This document shows positions 1 through 8,785 of a stretch of 64,000 nucleotides of DNA, in pieces. Every line of letters begins with the position of its first letter. Positions within the stretch are counted from its first letter, which is position 1. Source of the stretch: Streptomyces sp. Root431 (lineage in GTDB: Bacteria; Actinomycetota; Actinomycetes; Streptomycetales; Streptomycetaceae); assembly GCF_001426585.1 (NCBI RefSeq), contig NZ_LMEI01000008.1, forward strand, positions 350,262 to 414,261. Direction: 5' to 3'. A program made the position numbers and the translations under genes. Under the pieces are notes generated by a model that was not told the DNA's origin, did not search any database, and saw nothing but the letters and a program-made list of their open reading frames with translations.

Positions 1-245
1 CGGTGATCCTCGGCTTCATCGGCGTGAAGCTCGTCCTGCACGCCCTGCACGAGTCCGGGGTGCACGTCCCGGAGATCTCCATCGGGTTCTCGCTGGCGGT
101 CATCGGCGGCGTCCTGGTCGTCACCACGATCACCAGCCTCATCGCCTCGAAGAAGCAGGCGCAGCGAGAGGCCGCCGAGGGCGCGACCGGCCCCAAGGGC
201 GTCGAGGACGCGGACGGCGTCGAGAAGGACAGCGTCGACGCCTGA
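1..245 (+). CDS. TerC family integral membrane protein, C-terminal part
   Basis: The window opens inside this gene; only the last 80 or so codons are present. The stretch GFIGVKLVLHALHE followed by a hydrophobic segment (FSLAVIGGVLVVTTITS) and a charged, Ala/Glu/Asp-rich cytoplasmic tail is what I recall from the end of TerC proteins, multi-spanning membrane proteins linked to tellurite resistance and to metal loading of exported proteins. The stop codon is at 243-245 and a strong hairpin follows directly. The true start lies upstream of the window. The family call is fairly secure, but which metal or stress it serves cannot be told from this fragment. Confidence 0.75.
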   Translation, partial: VILGFIGVKLVLHALHESGVHVPEISIGFSLAVIGGVLVVTTITSLIASKKQAQREAAEGATGPKGVEDADGVEKDSVDA

Positions 246-254
246 CGCGTCACA

Positions 255-304
255 GACGGCGACGGCCGGCCAGGGGCACCCGCCCCCGGCCGGCCGTCGC
301 CGTC
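255..304. terminator. Bidirectional hairpin terminator between convergent genes
   Basis: A perfect 17-bp inverted repeat (arms 255-271 and 288-304, beginning GACGGCGACGG) with a 16-nt loop lies between the stop codons of the converging terC and MFS genes. It is GC-rich with no long T run, as is usual in Streptomyces, and probably serves both strands. Confidence 0.8.
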
Positions 305-315
305 TCCGCCTCCTC

Positions 316-1656
316 CTAGGCGGGAGCCGCCTCCACCGCCTCGGAGCGGGCCGGCAGGGTCTCCGGGAGGAGGGCGAAGCAGCCCAGGCTGATGAGGGCC
401 ACCACGGTCAGATAGGCCGCGACGCCCCAGGGCGGGCCCGAGCCGCCGTCCGAGAGGGTCGTGGCGACGATGGGCGTCAGGGCGCCGCCGAGGACGCCCG
501 CGAGGTTGTAGCCGACGGCCGCGCCGGTGCAGCGGACGCGGGGCTCGTAGAGCTCCGGGAGGTACGCGGCGATCACCGCGAACATCGTGATGAAGGCCAG
601 CAGCGAGCCCAGGAAGCCGAGGAACATCAGGAGCGGCTCCGCCGTGTGCAGCAGGGCCACCATCGGGAACATCCAGAGCGCGGAGGCCGCGCACCCCGCG
701 AGGCACAGCGGGCGGCGGCCCCAGCGGTCGGCCAGCAGGGCCACGAAGGGAGTGGCGGCACCCTTGACCGCCACCGCGGCCATGACGCAGGTCAGCATGA
801 CCGTGCTGCTCACGCCGAGCCGCTCCGTGCCGTAGGCCAGGGCCCAGGTGGAGACCGTGTAGAACACCGCGTACCCGACGGCGAGCGCCCCGGCCGTCAG
901 CAGTACGAGCCGCCAGTGGTCGCGCACGATCTCGGTCAGCGGGGCGCTCGCCCGGCGTCCCGACGCGGACAGCTCCTCGAACTGCGGGGTCTCCGCGAGC
1001 GAGGAGCGCAGCAGCAGCCCGGCCGCCGCGAGCACCCCCGCCGCCCAGAAGGGCACCCGCCAGCCCCAGGAGCGGAAATCCGCGTCGCTCAGGCCCGCCG
1101 TGAGCGCCAGCATCACCCCGTTCGCGAGGAGGAAGCCGACGGCCGGGCCGATCTGCGGGAAGCTCGCCCACAGGGCGCGCCGGTTCGCCGGCGCGTGCTC
1201 GGCCGTCAGCAGGACCGCGCCGCCCCACTCGCCGCCGAGGCCGAGGCCCTGGAGGAAGCGGAGGGTGAGCAGGAGCAGGGGTGCGGCGATGCCGATCGTC
1301 TCGTACGTGGGGACACAGCCGACCGCGACCGTGGCGCAGCCGGTCAGGAGCAGCGAGGCGAAGAGGACCGGCCGGCGGCCGTACCGGTCGCCGACGTGCC
1401 CGAAGAGGACCGAGCCGAGCGGGCGGGCGACGAAGCCGATGGCGAAGGTGCCGAAGGCGGCGAGGGTCCCGGCGAGCGGGGAGAAGGTCGGGAAGAAGAG
1501 CGGTCCGAGGACGAGCGCGGCGGCGGTCCCGTAGACGAAGAAGTCGAAGAACTCGATGGCGGTGCCGACGAGCGAGGCGGTGGCGAGCCGGACCATCGAG
1601 GGAGGAGCGGGCGGAGCCGGCGGAGCGGGTGGCGACGGAGGGTGACTGGTGCGCAT
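316..1656 (-). CDS. MFS transporter, metabolite:H+ symporter (MHS) type
   Basis: This 446-residue protein has about 12 hydrophobic segments and the major facilitator loop motif GHVGDRYGRRP at residues 86-96, echoed in the second half by DRWGRRP. The N-terminal segment with EFFDFFVYG and the later RFLQGLGLGGEWGGA are typical of the MHS branch (ProP, ShiA, KgtP), proton symporters for osmolytes or organic acids at the cytoplasmic membrane. The first 20 residues are a proline repeat (PPAPPAPPAPP), so Met21 is a possible alternative start. Neighbours give no substrate clue. Substrate unknown. Confidence 0.8.
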   Translation of the reverse strand: MRTSHPPSPPAPPAPPAPPSMVRLATASLVGTAIEFFDFFVYGTAAALVLGPLFFPTFSPLAGTLAAFGTFAIGFVARPLGSVLFGHVGDRYGRRPVLFASLLLTGCATVAVGCVPTYETIGIAAPLLLLTLRFLQGLGLGGEWGGAVLLTAEHAPANRRALWASFPQIGPAVGFLLANGVMLALTAGLSDADFRSWGWRVPFWAAGVLAAAGLLLRSSLAETPQFEELSASGRRASAPLTEIVRDHWRLVLLTAGALAVGYAVFYTVSTWALAYGTERLGVSSTVMLTCVMAAVAVKGAATPFVALLADRWGRRPLCLAGCAASALWMFPMVALLHTAEPLLMFLGFLGSLLAFITMFAVIAAYLPELYEPRVRCTGAAVGYNLAGVLGGALTPIVATTLSDGGSGPPWGVAAYLTVVALISLGCFALLPETLPARSEAVEAAPA

Positions 1657-1704
1657 GTGGCGCCAACTACCCTGCGGCCGTCCGGGTTACGGGGGCGTAC
1701 GGAA

Positions 1705-1728
1705 GCGCGCGGCTGGTGAGCCGCGCGC
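1705..1728 (-). terminator. Hairpin terminator of the MBL-fold hydrolase gene
   Basis: A perfect 10-bp stem (GCGCGCGGCT at 1705-1714, AGCCGCGCGC at 1719-1728) with a GGTG tetraloop lies just downstream, on the minus strand, of the stop codon at 1746. Confidence 0.6.
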
Positions 1729-1745
1729 CGGAGTACGACGGCGGG

Positions 1746-2402
1746 TCACCAGCCGCGCTCGCGCCACTCCGCGAGGTGCGGGCGCTCGTCACCGAGCGTG
1801 GTGTCCTTGCCGTGGCCGGGGTAGACCCAGGACTCGTCCGGCAGGACGGCGAAGAGCTTGGTCTCCACGTCGTGGATGAGGCTCCCGAAGGCCTCCGGGT
1901 CCTTCCAGGTGTTGCCCACCCCGCCGGGGAAGAGGCAGTCGCCGGTGAAGACGTGCGGGTGGCCGTGCGGGTCGTCGTAGACGAGGGCGATCGAGCCCGG
2001 GGTGTGCCCGACCAGTCTGCGGGCGGTCAGCTCGACCCGGCCCACGCGGACCGTGTCGCCGTCCTCGACGGGCACGTCGGTGGCGACCGGGATGCCCTCC
2101 ACGTCGTACGCCCCCGCGTAGGTCCGGGCGCCGGTCGCCGCCACGACCTTCGCCAGGGCCTGCCAGTGGTCGCCGTGCCGGTGGGTGGTGACGACGGCCG
2201 AGATGCCGTCGTCACCGATCAGCGTGAGCAGCGTGTCGGCGTCGTTCGCCGCGTCGATCAGCAGCTGCTCGCCGGTCGCCCGGCAGCGCAGCAGGTACGC
2301 GTTGTTGTCCATCGGGCCGACCGCGACCTTCGAGATCATCAGGTCCGTCAGCTCGTGCACGTCCGCCGGTCCGCCGACCTTCACACTTCCGCTGTACGTC
2401 AT
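1746..2402 (-). CDS. MBL-fold metallo-hydrolase (glyoxalase II-like)
   Basis: This 218-residue protein belongs to the metallo-beta-lactamase fold hydrolases. The zinc-binding motif HRHGDH is at residues 74-79, followed by the later ligands in FTGDCLFPGG and YPGHGKDT. Length and motif order match small glyoxalase II-like thioester hydrolases of actinobacteria. The gene lies 38 bp downstream of a mycothiol-dependent isomerase-like gene on the same strand and is probably co-transcribed with it, so a role in thiol-conjugate hydrolysis is plausible but is inference. No signal peptide is seen, so it is cytoplasmic. Confidence 0.85.
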   Translation of the reverse strand: MTYSGSVKVGGPADVHELTDLMISKVAVGPMDNNAYLLRCRATGEQLLIDAANDADTLLTLIGDDGISAVVTTHRHGDHWQALAKVVAATGARTYAGAYDVEGIPVATDVPVEDGDTVRVGRVELTARRLVGHTPGSIALVYDDPHGHPHVFTGDCLFPGGVGNTWKDPEAFGSLIHDVETKLFAVLPDESWVYPGHGKDTTLGDERPHLAEWRERGW

Positions 2403-2440
2403 GGGCTCAGCCTAGCTCCGCCCACCGACAACAGGCCTCG

Positions 2441-3130
2441 CTAGAGCGGCGGAAGCGCCGGGAGCGGGCCGCCCTCGGTCTTGAGGGCGGAGCCGTCGCG
2501 GCGGCCGGCGAGCCAGCCGAGGAGCTCGGCGGCCGGGCCGGTCACGGTCACCCCGCCGCCCCCGGCCGAGCCGGTGGTCCAGGTGCCCGTGCCCTCGGCG
2601 GCCACGATCCGGGTCGGCGGCACGGTCGCGTTGCCGGTGAAGCGCTCCGCGAGGAAGTCGATCTCCCGCTGGACGAACTCCTCGGGGAGGTCCTCCAGCT
2701 CGTAGCCGACGCCCAGGTCGACGTGGTGCAGGGCCACCTCGACCCAGCGGCGGAAGGGGATCCGGGAGGCGCTGTCCGTGACGCCGTTGCGGAGCTCGAC
2801 GATGCGGCTCCAGTCGGCGGGCTCGGCGCCCACGGCCTGGAAGCCGTCGCCGCTCTCGCGCACGTCGGCGAGCTGGACGGCGAGCGGGCGGCCGGCGTCG
2901 CGCTCGATGTCGGCGTCGCGGGTCGCGCCGTCGGTGTACATGGGACGGCCCTGGAGGACGTTCACCAGAGCGTCGGCGTTCCGGGCGATGTGGGCCAGGA
3001 CATGGCCGCGCGTCCAGCCCGGAAGCCGTGACGGCTCGGCCGTCGCCGCGTTGTCCCAGGAGGCGGCCGCGTCCAGCAGCCGGTCGGTCGCTGCCTTGAC
3101 AGAGGCGAGATCACGTTCGTGGTCGATCAT
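2441..3130 (-). CDS. Maleylpyruvate isomerase / mycothiol-dependent DinB-like protein
   Basis: I start this gene at ATG 3130 ([12 protein letters not shown]), giving 229 residues; a longer reading frame to 3229 would run deep into the uvrA leader. Family features are the N-terminal helix with [20 protein letters not shown] and the second metal site [15 protein letters not shown], matching the His/Glu/His ligands of mycothiol-dependent maleylpyruvate isomerases (DinB-like four-helix bundle). A C-terminal SCP2-like region follows. The exact substrate is unknown; many Streptomyces paralogues exist. It is divergent from uvrA and heads the operon with the MBL-fold gene. Confidence 0.8.
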   Translation of the reverse strand: MIDHERDLASVKAATDRLLDAAASWDNAATAEPSRLPGWTRGHVLAHIARNADALVNVLQGRPMYTDGATRDADIERDAGRPLAVQLADVRESGDGFQAVGAEPADWSRIVELRNGVTDSASRIPFRRWVEVALHHVDLGVGYELEDLPEEFVQREIDFLAERFTGNATVPPTRIVAAEGTGTWTTGSAGGGGVTVTGPAAELLGWLAGRRDGSALKTEGGPLPALPPL

Positions 3131-3286
3131 GGCGCCGACCCTAGCGCCGCCACTCGTTCGGGTGAAGCGGTCTCCACGGGGCCGGAAATCGAATGTGCGT
3201 GCTATACGCTCGACGGAAGCATCCGGCATCCTTGGTTGTTGGGTGTGTCAGGCACATCCGCTCTCTCAAGAAAGGTGCGGACCGGC

Positions 3287-6200
3287 GTGGCCGACCGTCT
3301 CATCGTTCGTGGCGCTCGCGAGCACAATCTCAAGAACGTCTCGCTCGACCTCCCGCGTGACTCCCTCATCGTCTTCACCGGGCTCTCGGGATCGGGCAAG
3401 TCCTCCCTCGCGTTCGACACGATCTTCGCCGAGGGGCAGCGCCGGTACGTCGAGTCGCTCTCCTCCTATGCCCGGCAGTTCCTCGGCCAGATGGACAAGC
3501 CGGACGTCGACTTCATCGAAGGTCTGTCGCCCGCCGTCTCCATCGACCAGAAGTCGACCTCGCGCAACCCGCGCTCGACGGTCGGCACCATCACCGAGGT
3601 CTACGACTACCTCCGCCTGCTCTTCGCCCGCATCGGCAAGCCGCACTGTCCCGAGTGCCGCCGGCCGATCTCCCGCCAGTCGCCGCAGGCCATCGTCGAC
3701 AAGGTCCTGGAGCTCCCCGAGGGCAGCCGCTTCCAGGTCCTCTCGCCGCTCGTGCGCGAGCGGAAGGGCGAGTTCGTCGACCTCTTCGCCGACCTCCAGA
3801 CCAAGGGCTACAGCCGCGCCCGGGTCGACGGCGAGACCGTACAGCTGAGCGAACCGCCGACGCTGAAGAAGCAGGAAAAGCACACGATCGAGGTAGTCGT
3901 CGACCGCCTCACCGTGAAGGACAGCGCCAAGCGCCGTCTCACCGACTCGGTCGAGACCGCGCTCGGACTCTCCGGCGGCATGGTCGTGCTCGACTTCGTC
4001 GACCTCCCCGAGGACGACCCCGAGCGCGAGCGGATGTACTCGGAGCACCTCTACTGCCCGTACGACGACCTCTCCTTCGAGGAGCTGGAGCCGCGCTCCT
4101 TCTCCTTCAACTCGCCCTTCGGCGCCTGCCCGGACTGCACCGGCATCGGCACGCGCATGGAGGTCGACCCCGAGCTGATCGTCCCGGACGAGGACAAGTC
4201 GCTCGACGAGGGCGCCATCCACCCCTGGTCGCACGGGCACACCAAGGAGTACTTCGGCCGGATGATCGACGGCCTCTCCCAGGCCCTCGGCTTCCGCACC
4301 GACATCCCCTTCGCCGGTCTTCCGCAGCGGGCCAAGAAGGCCCTCATGTACGGCCACAAGACCCAGATCGAGGTCCGCTACCGCAACCGCTACGGGCGGG
4401 AGCGCGCCTGGACCAGCCCCGCCTTCGAGGGTGCGGTCTCCTTCGTCAAGCGGCGGCACGGCGAGGCCGAGAGCGACTCCAGCCGCGAGCGCTTCGAGGG
4501 CTACATGCGCGAGGTGCCCTGCCCCACCTGCGAGGGCACCCGCCTCAAGCCGATCGTCCTCGCGGTCACGGTCATGGACCGGTCCATCGCCGAGGTCTCC
4601 GGGATGTCCATCAGCGACTGCGCCGAGTTCCTCTCCCGGCTCACCCTCAACGACCGCGACAAGAAGATCGCCGAGCGGGTCCTCAAGGAGGTCAACGAGC
4701 GGCTGCGCTTCCTCGTCGACGTCGGCCTCGACTACCTCTCCCTCAACCGGGCCGCCGGCACGCTCTCCGGCGGCGAGGCCCAGCGCATCCGGCTCGCCAC
4801 CCAGATCGGCTCCGGCCTCGTCGGCGTGCTGTACGTGCTCGACGAGCCGTCCATCGGCCTGCACCAGCGCGACAACCACCGGCTCATCGAGACGCTGGTC
4901 CGGCTCCGGGACATGGGCAACACGCTCATCGTCGTCGAGCACGACGAGGACACCATCAAGGTCGCGGACTGGGTCGTCGACATCGGCCCCGGCGCCGGCG
5001 AGCACGGCGGCAAGGTCGTCCACTCCGGCACCATGAAGGAGCTCCTCGCCAACGAGGAGTCGATCACCGGGCAGTACCTGTCCGGCCGCAGGGCGATCCC
5101 CACCCCGGACATCCGCCGCCCGATCGACCCCGGGCGCCGGCTCACCGTGCACGGGGCCCGCGAGAACAACCTGCAGGACATCGACGTCTCCTTCCCGCTG
5201 GGCGTCCTCACGGCCGTCACGGGCGTCTCCGGCTCCGGCAAGTCGACCCTGGTCAACGACATCCTCTACACCCACCTGGCGCGCGAGCTGAACGGCGCCA
5301 AGTCGGTGCCCGGGCGCCACACGCGGGTGGACGGCGACGATCTCGTCGACAAGGTCGTGCACGTCGACCAGTCCCCGATCGGCCGCACCCCGCGGTCGAA
5401 CCCGGCGACCTACACCGGCGTCTTCGACCACGTCCGCAAGCTCTTCGCCGAGACGATGGAGGCCAAGGTCCGGGGCTACCTGCCCGGCCGGTTCTCCTTC
5501 AACGTCAAGGGCGGCCGCTGCGAGAACTGCTCCGGCGACGGCACGATCAAGATCGAGATGAACTTCCTCCCGGACGTCTACGTCCCGTGCGAGGTCTGCC
5601 ACGGCGACCGGTACAACCGGGAGACCCTGGAGGTCCACTACAAGGGCAAGTCCATCGCCGAGGTCCTGAACATGCCGATCGAGGAGGCCCTCGGCTTCTT
5701 CGAGGCCGTCCCGACGATCTCGCGCCACCTGCGCACGCTCAACGAGGTCGGCCTCGGGTACGTCCGCCTCGGGCAGTCCGCGCCGACGCTCTCCGGCGGC
5801 GAGGCCCAGCGCGTGAAGCTCGCCTCCGAGCTCCAGAAGCGCTCCACGGGCCGCACGGTCTACGTCCTGGACGAGCCGACCACGGGTCTGCACTTCGAGG
5901 ACATCTCGAAGCTGATCAAGGTGCTGTCCGGCCTGGTCGACAAGGGCAACTCGGTGATCGTCATCGAGCACAACCTCGATGTCATCAAGACCGCGGACTG
6001 GCTCATCGACATGGGCCCCGAGGGCGGCAACGGCGGCGGCCTGGTCGTCGCCGAGGGCACGCCCGAGGAGGTCGCCTCGGTCCCGGCCAGCCACACCGGC
6101 AAGTTCCTCCGCGAGATCCTCGGCGCGGACCGGATCAGCGACGCGGGCGGGACCGTCCCGGCGGCGCGCGGGGCGAAGAAGGCGGCGGCGAAGAAGGCCC

Positions 6201-6331
6201 CCGCCAAGAAGACGGCCGCCAAGAAGGCCGTCGCCCCGGCGAAGAAGACCGCCGCCAAGACGGCGGCCACGAAGGCCACGGCCACCAAGGCCGCCGCCAA
6301 GAAGGCGACGACCCGGGCCCGCAAGGCCTGA
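3287..6331 (+). CDS. uvrA: UvrABC excinuclease subunit A
   Basis: The DNA damage sensor of nucleotide excision repair. The start is placed at GTG 3287 ([17 protein letters not shown]), with AAAGG 12 bp upstream, giving 1014 residues, the length I recall for Streptomyces UvrA; the frame is open back to 3119. Two ABC ATPase modules are visible: Walker [10 protein letters not shown] near residue 32 and GVSGSGKST near 646, with signature LSGGEAQR near 492 and 834. The C-terminal zinc module (CENC...CEVC, about 742-775) is intact. The last 55 residues form an Ala/Lys-rich histone-like tail ([13 protein letters not shown]...). A strong terminator follows. Confidence 0.97.
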   Translation: MADRLIVRGAREHNLKNVSLDLPRDSLIVFTGLSGSGKSSLAFDTIFAEGQRRYVESLSSYARQFLGQMDKPDVDFIEGLSPAVSIDQKSTSRNPRSTVGTITEVYDYLRLLFARIGKPHCPECRRPISRQSPQAIVDKVLELPEGSRFQVLSPLVRERKGEFVDLFADLQTKGYSRARVDGETVQLSEPPTLKKQEKHTIEVVVDRLTVKDSAKRRLTDSVETALGLSGGMVVLDFVDLPEDDPERERMYSEHLYCPYDDLSFEELEPRSFSFNSPFGACPDCTGIGTRMEVDPELIVPDEDKSLDEGAIHPWSHGHTKEYFGRMIDGLSQALGFRTDIPFAGLPQRAKKALMYGHKTQIEVRYRNRYGRERAWTSPAFEGAVSFVKRRHGEAESDSSRERFEGYMREVPCPTCEGTRLKPIVLAVTVMDRSIAEVSGMSISDCAEFLSRLTLNDRDKKIAERVLKEVNERLRFLVDVGLDYLSLNRAAGTLSGGEAQRIRLATQIGSGLVGVLYVLDEPSIGLHQRDNHRLIETLVRLRDMGNTLIVVEHDEDTIKVADWVVDIGPGAGEHGGKVVHSGTMKELLANEESITGQYLSGRRAIPTPDIRRPIDPGRRLTVHGARENNLQDIDVSFPLGVLTAVTGVSGSGKSTLVNDILYTHLARELNGAKSVPGRHTRVDGDDLVDKVVHVDQSPIGRTPRSNPATYTGVFDHVRKLFAETMEAKVRGYLPGRFSFNVKGGRCENCSGDGTIKIEMNFLPDVYVPCEVCHGDRYNRETLEVHYKGKSIAEVLNMPIEEALGFFEAVPTISRHLRTLNEVGLGYVRLGQSAPTLSGGEAQRVKLASELQKRSTGRTVYVLDEPTTGLHFEDISKLIKVLSGLVDKGNSVIVIEHNLDVIKTADWLIDMGPEGGNGGGLVVAEGTPEEVASVPASHTGKFLREILGADRISDAGGTVPAARGAKKAAAKKAPAKKTAAKKAVAPAKKTAAKTAATKATATKAAAKKATTRARKA

Positions 6332-6337
6332 CGCGGA

Positions 6338-6363
6338 GGCGGGGCCCCATCCGGGGCCCCGCC
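6338..6363 (+). terminator. Terminator after uvrA
   Basis: A perfect 11-bp stem (GGCGGGGCCCC at 6338-6348, GGGGCCCCGCC at 6353-6363) with an ATCC loop starts 7 bp after the uvrA stop codon. Confidence 0.75.
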
Positions 6364-6478
6364 CTCACGTCGCCGCCTCACGTCCCCGCCTCAGCCCGGG
6401 CCCGGGGGAAGGGCCGTCGAAGCCCGCCGGTATCGTCGGTTCGGTCATGCCTTGCCCCGATCCCGCCCTGGAGCGCTC

Positions 6479-6904
6479 ATGTCCGGCCAGTCCAGCCGCC
6501 GCACCGTACTGAAGGGTGCCGCCCTCGCCGGCGCCGCCGGGCTGGGAGTCGCCGCCTGCTCCACCGAGTCGAAGCTCGGCCACGCCGGGGTCCCGACCCC
6601 GACCGTGCCCGTCACCCTCGGTGCCCCGGACGAGGTCCCCGTCGGCGGTGCCAAGCTCTACCGCGAGCAGCGGGTCCTGGTGAGCTGCCCGGCCAAGGGC
6701 CAGTACAAGGCGTTCAGCGCCCAGTGCACCCACGCCGGCTGCGTCCTCGACAAGATCGAGGACAACGCGGGCAACTGCCCCTGCCACGGCAGCCGCTTCG
6801 ACGTGACGACCGGCAAGGCGCTCAAGGGCCCGGCGACGGTCCCGCTCCCCGAGGTCCCCGTCCGCGTCGAGAACGGCAAGCTGGTCGCCGGCCCCGAGGC
6901 GTAA
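6479..6904 (+). CDS. Rieske (2Fe-2S) lipoprotein with Tat-type signal
   Basis: This 141-residue protein starts at ATG 6479 with GGAG five bases upstream. The N-terminus has a twin arginine (R7-R8), a hydrophobic stretch and a Cys (C27 in GVAAC) suited to lipid attachment, so it is probably exported folded by Tat and anchored outside the membrane. The Rieske cluster motif is complete: C83-T-H85 and C100-P-C102-H103, with C88 and C102 able to form the usual disulfide. It may be a small electron carrier; its partner is not identifiable here. It stands alone between uvrA and convergent genes. Confidence 0.88.
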   Translation: MSGQSSRRTVLKGAALAGAAGLGVAACSTESKLGHAGVPTPTVPVTLGAPDEVPVGGAKLYREQRVLVSCPAKGQYKAFSAQCTHAGCVLDKIEDNAGNCPCHGSRFDVTTGKALKGPATVPLPEVPVRVENGKLVAGPEA

Positions 6905-6910
6905 GCCGCA

Positions 6911-7007
6911 CGAGGCACGCGCCCCAAGGCTCCGGCCCCGAGGCACGCGCCTCAAGGCTCCGACCCCGAGACGTAGGCCCGAGGCACGCGCCCCGGGGCA
7001 CCGGCCC
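6911..7007. repeat. Three 28-bp imperfect repeats in an intergenic region
   Basis: Copies begin at 6911, 6939 and 6980, each starting CGAGGCACGCGCC. The first two are directly tandem and nearly identical; the third is separated from them by 13 bp (CGAGACGTAGGCC). A related short motif (GAGGCGTAAGC, GAGACGTAGGC, GAAGCGTAGGC) recurs at 6896, 6968 and 7008, so the array seems to have grown from the 3' end of the Rieske gene. No coding role seen. Confidence 0.75.
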
Positions 7008-7027
7008 GAAGCGTAGGCGCCCGGGCC

Positions 7028-7957
7028 TCACGACCAGTCCCAGTCGATCCCCAGGATCCCCGGGCGCACCCCCTGCTCCACGACGTGCACGGTGCGGTGC
7101 CGGCCGCTCAGCGTCAGCTCCGCGCGGCCCCCGCGCGGCGCGCCCGCCGACGACTGGGCGAACCTCCGGCACCGCACCGGCAGCGCCGCCTCGTCGAAGC
7201 GCACCTGGAGCACGTACTGCCCGCCGGCGAAGCTGAAGCCGCGCACGTACTCCCCGCTCGGTCCCGCCGTACCGTCCTCGAAGCCGTACGAGAACAGATG
7301 CGTGTCCCCGGCCCGCAGCCGCGCGTCGAAGAGCAGCTCCGCGACCACCACTCCCGTCCCGGCGTGCCACCGCACCCGCCCGGTCCGGCAGTTCTCCACG
7401 GCCCGCACCTCCACCCGGGACGGATCACACCCCGGATCCCCGTGGTGGATGGCCAGATAGCGGTCGACCCCGTCCCGGTGCGCCCGCACGACGTGCTGCG
7501 ACTCGCGCCCCACCAGCTCCCGCGCCGCCCCTATCCGCACCCGCTCGTGATGCCCCACCGTGTGCAGCCCGCCGTCCGCCGGGGACTCCAGCTCCGCGAG
7601 CAGCTCCTCGACCGAGCCGGACGCCTCCACCAGTGAGCGGTACGAGCGGCCCGCCGGGCGTTCCACGTCGGCCCGGCCCGCAGCGTCCCCCGACAGGAGC
7701 CGGAGGAGCGAGTTCCCCGGAAGCTGGAGCACCTCCTCCAGGGCGCGCACGGCCTTCAGGGACTCCGGCCGCTGCGGCCGCCGGGCGCCTTGCTGCCAGT
7801 AGCTCAGGCTCGTCACACCGACCCTGATGCCCCGGTGTGCCAGATGGTGCTGGACCCGCTGGAGCGGCAGCCCGCGCACGGCGAACGCGGTGCGCAGCGC
7901 CAGATGGAAGGGACCGGTGTGCAGCAGCTGCGCAAGATCGGCCTCGGTGTGGCTCAC
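7028..7957 (-). CDS. Putative helix-turn-helix regulator with unknown C-terminal domain
   Basis: This 309-residue protein starts at GTG 7957 with GAGGAG upstream on the minus strand. The N-terminal 90 residues resemble an XRE-like helix-turn-helix (LPLQRVQHHLAHRGIRVGVTSLSYWQQGARRPQRPESLKAVRALEEVL), with the helical pattern found in Streptomyces regulators that pair an XRE domain with an unrecognised C-terminus. The remainder (about 120-309) looks beta-rich and matches nothing I know. It is transcribed divergently from the secreted C70-like protease gene, and the shared 235-bp region has repeated TTCAC/GTCAC motifs, so it may regulate that gene. Function uncertain. Confidence 0.6.
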   Translation of the reverse strand: MSHTEADLAQLLHTGPFHLALRTAFAVRGLPLQRVQHHLAHRGIRVGVTSLSYWQQGARRPQRPESLKAVRALEEVLQLPGNSLLRLLSGDAAGRADVERPAGRSYRSLVEASGSVEELLAELESPADGGLHTVGHHERVRIGAARELVGRESQHVVRAHRDGVDRYLAIHHGDPGCDPSRVEVRAVENCRTGRVRWHAGTGVVVAELLFDARLRAGDTHLFSYGFEDGTAGPSGEYVRGFSFAGGQYVLQVRFDEAALPVRCRRFAQSSAGAPRGGRAELTLSGRHRTVHVVEQGVRPGILGIDWDWS

Positions 7958-7969
7958 GAGGGCTCCTCA

Positions 7970-7981
7970 GTGAACGTTCAC
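7970..7981. promoter_or_regulatory. Palindrome GTGAACGTTCAC upstream of the HTH gene
   Basis: A perfect 12-bp palindrome 13 bp upstream of the GTG start of the HTH gene. It is a plausible autoregulatory operator, but there is only one copy and no footprint data. Related half-sites (GTTCACA) recur at 8042 and 8062. Confidence 0.4.
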
Positions 7982-8041
7982 GGTGGGGGAGCGGACCGTC
8001 GCGCCGCGGGCGGTGGGCGGGCAGGTGGGCCAAGGGCGTCT

Positions 8042-8082
8042 GTTCACACCCGGGTCACACCGTTCACAGTCCGATGTCACCC
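8042..8082 (+). promoter_or_regulatory. Cluster of TCAC repeats, PHO-box-like
   Basis: GTTCACA at 8042, GGTCACA at 8053 (11 bp later) and TGTCACC at 8075 (22 bp further) sit on one 11-bp phase, and another GTTCACA at 8062 is out of phase. This resembles PhoP PHO boxes (11-bp direct repeats of GTTCACC) but the third unit at 8064 is poor. A candidate promoter follows (TTGACC 8097-8102, 17-bp spacer, GATGCT 8120-8125). Confidence 0.4.
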
Positions 8083-8192
8083 CGCATTGAAGCGTGTTGA
8101 CCCGCTCCCGACAACGGCCGATGCTCCTGACCAGCGTCCGGACGCGCTCCTCCACTCCCCACATCCCCACCCCCCTCCACGGGAGGAACGCG

Positions 8193-8780
8193 ATGCGCAG
8201 CAGAAGACTGTCCCTCGCGGCACTCGCCGCAGCCGCCCTCTTCCTCGTCCCCACCACCTCGGCGTCCGCCGCGCCCGCCGGTGAGGACGTCGCCACCCTC
8301 GGCTACAAGCAGCTCGACATCACCATGCAGGCTCAGCAGAAGACCAACTGGTGCTGGGCGGCGGGCGGCAACACCATCGCCACCTGGTTCGGCCGCAACT
8401 ACAGCCAGAACCAGTTCTGCAACGCCGCCTTCAACCGCCAGCAGGGCTACGACTGCCCCAACAACCAGGCCACCCTCGGCAACGTCCAGACCGGACTGAG
8501 CTGGGCCGGCATCAACCCCGGTTCGTACGTCACCGGATGGCTGCGCTACCCGACCGTGCAGACCGAGATCAACGCGAACAGGCCGATCGAGACCCGCATC
8601 CAGTGGTCGAGCGGCGGCGGCCACATGCACGTGATCTACGGCTACGACGACGCCAACAGCTGGGTCTACTGGGGCGATCCCTGGCCCTCCAGCGACCGCT
8701 ACAACTGGGCCTCGCACTCCTGGTACGTCAACAACAACTCCTTCTCCTGGACCCACTCGCTCTACCGGATCGGGGCGTGA
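8193..8780 (+). CDS. Secreted papain-like cysteine protease (C70/AvrRpt2-like)
   Basis: ATG 8193, preceded by GGGAGGA, gives 195 residues. A Sec signal peptide (MRSRRLSLAALAAAALFLVP...ASA, about 27 residues) is followed by a compact papain-fold protease. The catalytic Cys is C54 in QKTNWCWAAGG, the catalytic His is H144 or H146 in GGGHMHVIYGY, and the assisting acid may be in YWGDPWP near 163. Length and motifs match the small C39/C70-type papain-like peptidases of Streptomyces and plant pathogens. It overlaps or abuts the following membrane-anchored protein gene, suggesting the two work together. Substrate unknown. Confidence 0.85.
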   Translation: MRSRRLSLAALAAAALFLVPTTSASAAPAGEDVATLGYKQLDITMQAQQKTNWCWAAGGNTIATWFGRNYSQNQFCNAAFNRQQGYDCPNNQATLGNVQTGLSWAGINPGSYVTGWLRYPTVQTEINANRPIETRIQWSSGGGHMHVIYGYDDANSWVYWGDPWPSSDRYNWASHSWYVNNNSFSWTHSLYRIGA

Positions 8781-8785
8781 CGACG

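Noticed and set aside
2441..3229. Longer start for the maleylpyruvate isomerase-like gene
   Set aside because: 33 extra Arg-rich residues reach into the uvrA leader; ATG 3130 fits the family start.
3160..3240. LexA/SOS box before uvrA
   Set aside because: I looked for GAAC-N4-GTTC type sequences and found none that fits well.
3119..3286. Upstream extension of uvrA to ATG 3119
   Set aside because: The extra 56 residues are not like UvrA, which begins [17 protein letters not shown]; the RBS supports 3287.
3266..6094. Minus-strand open frame of 942 codons opposite uvrA
   Set aside because: It is a high-GC shadow: Asp/Gly/Val/Leu-rich without domains, mirrored by the real uvrA codons.
3655..7236. 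Plus-strand 1193-codon frame in uvrA
   Set aside because: Arg/Pro-rich out-of-frame text overlapping three real genes.
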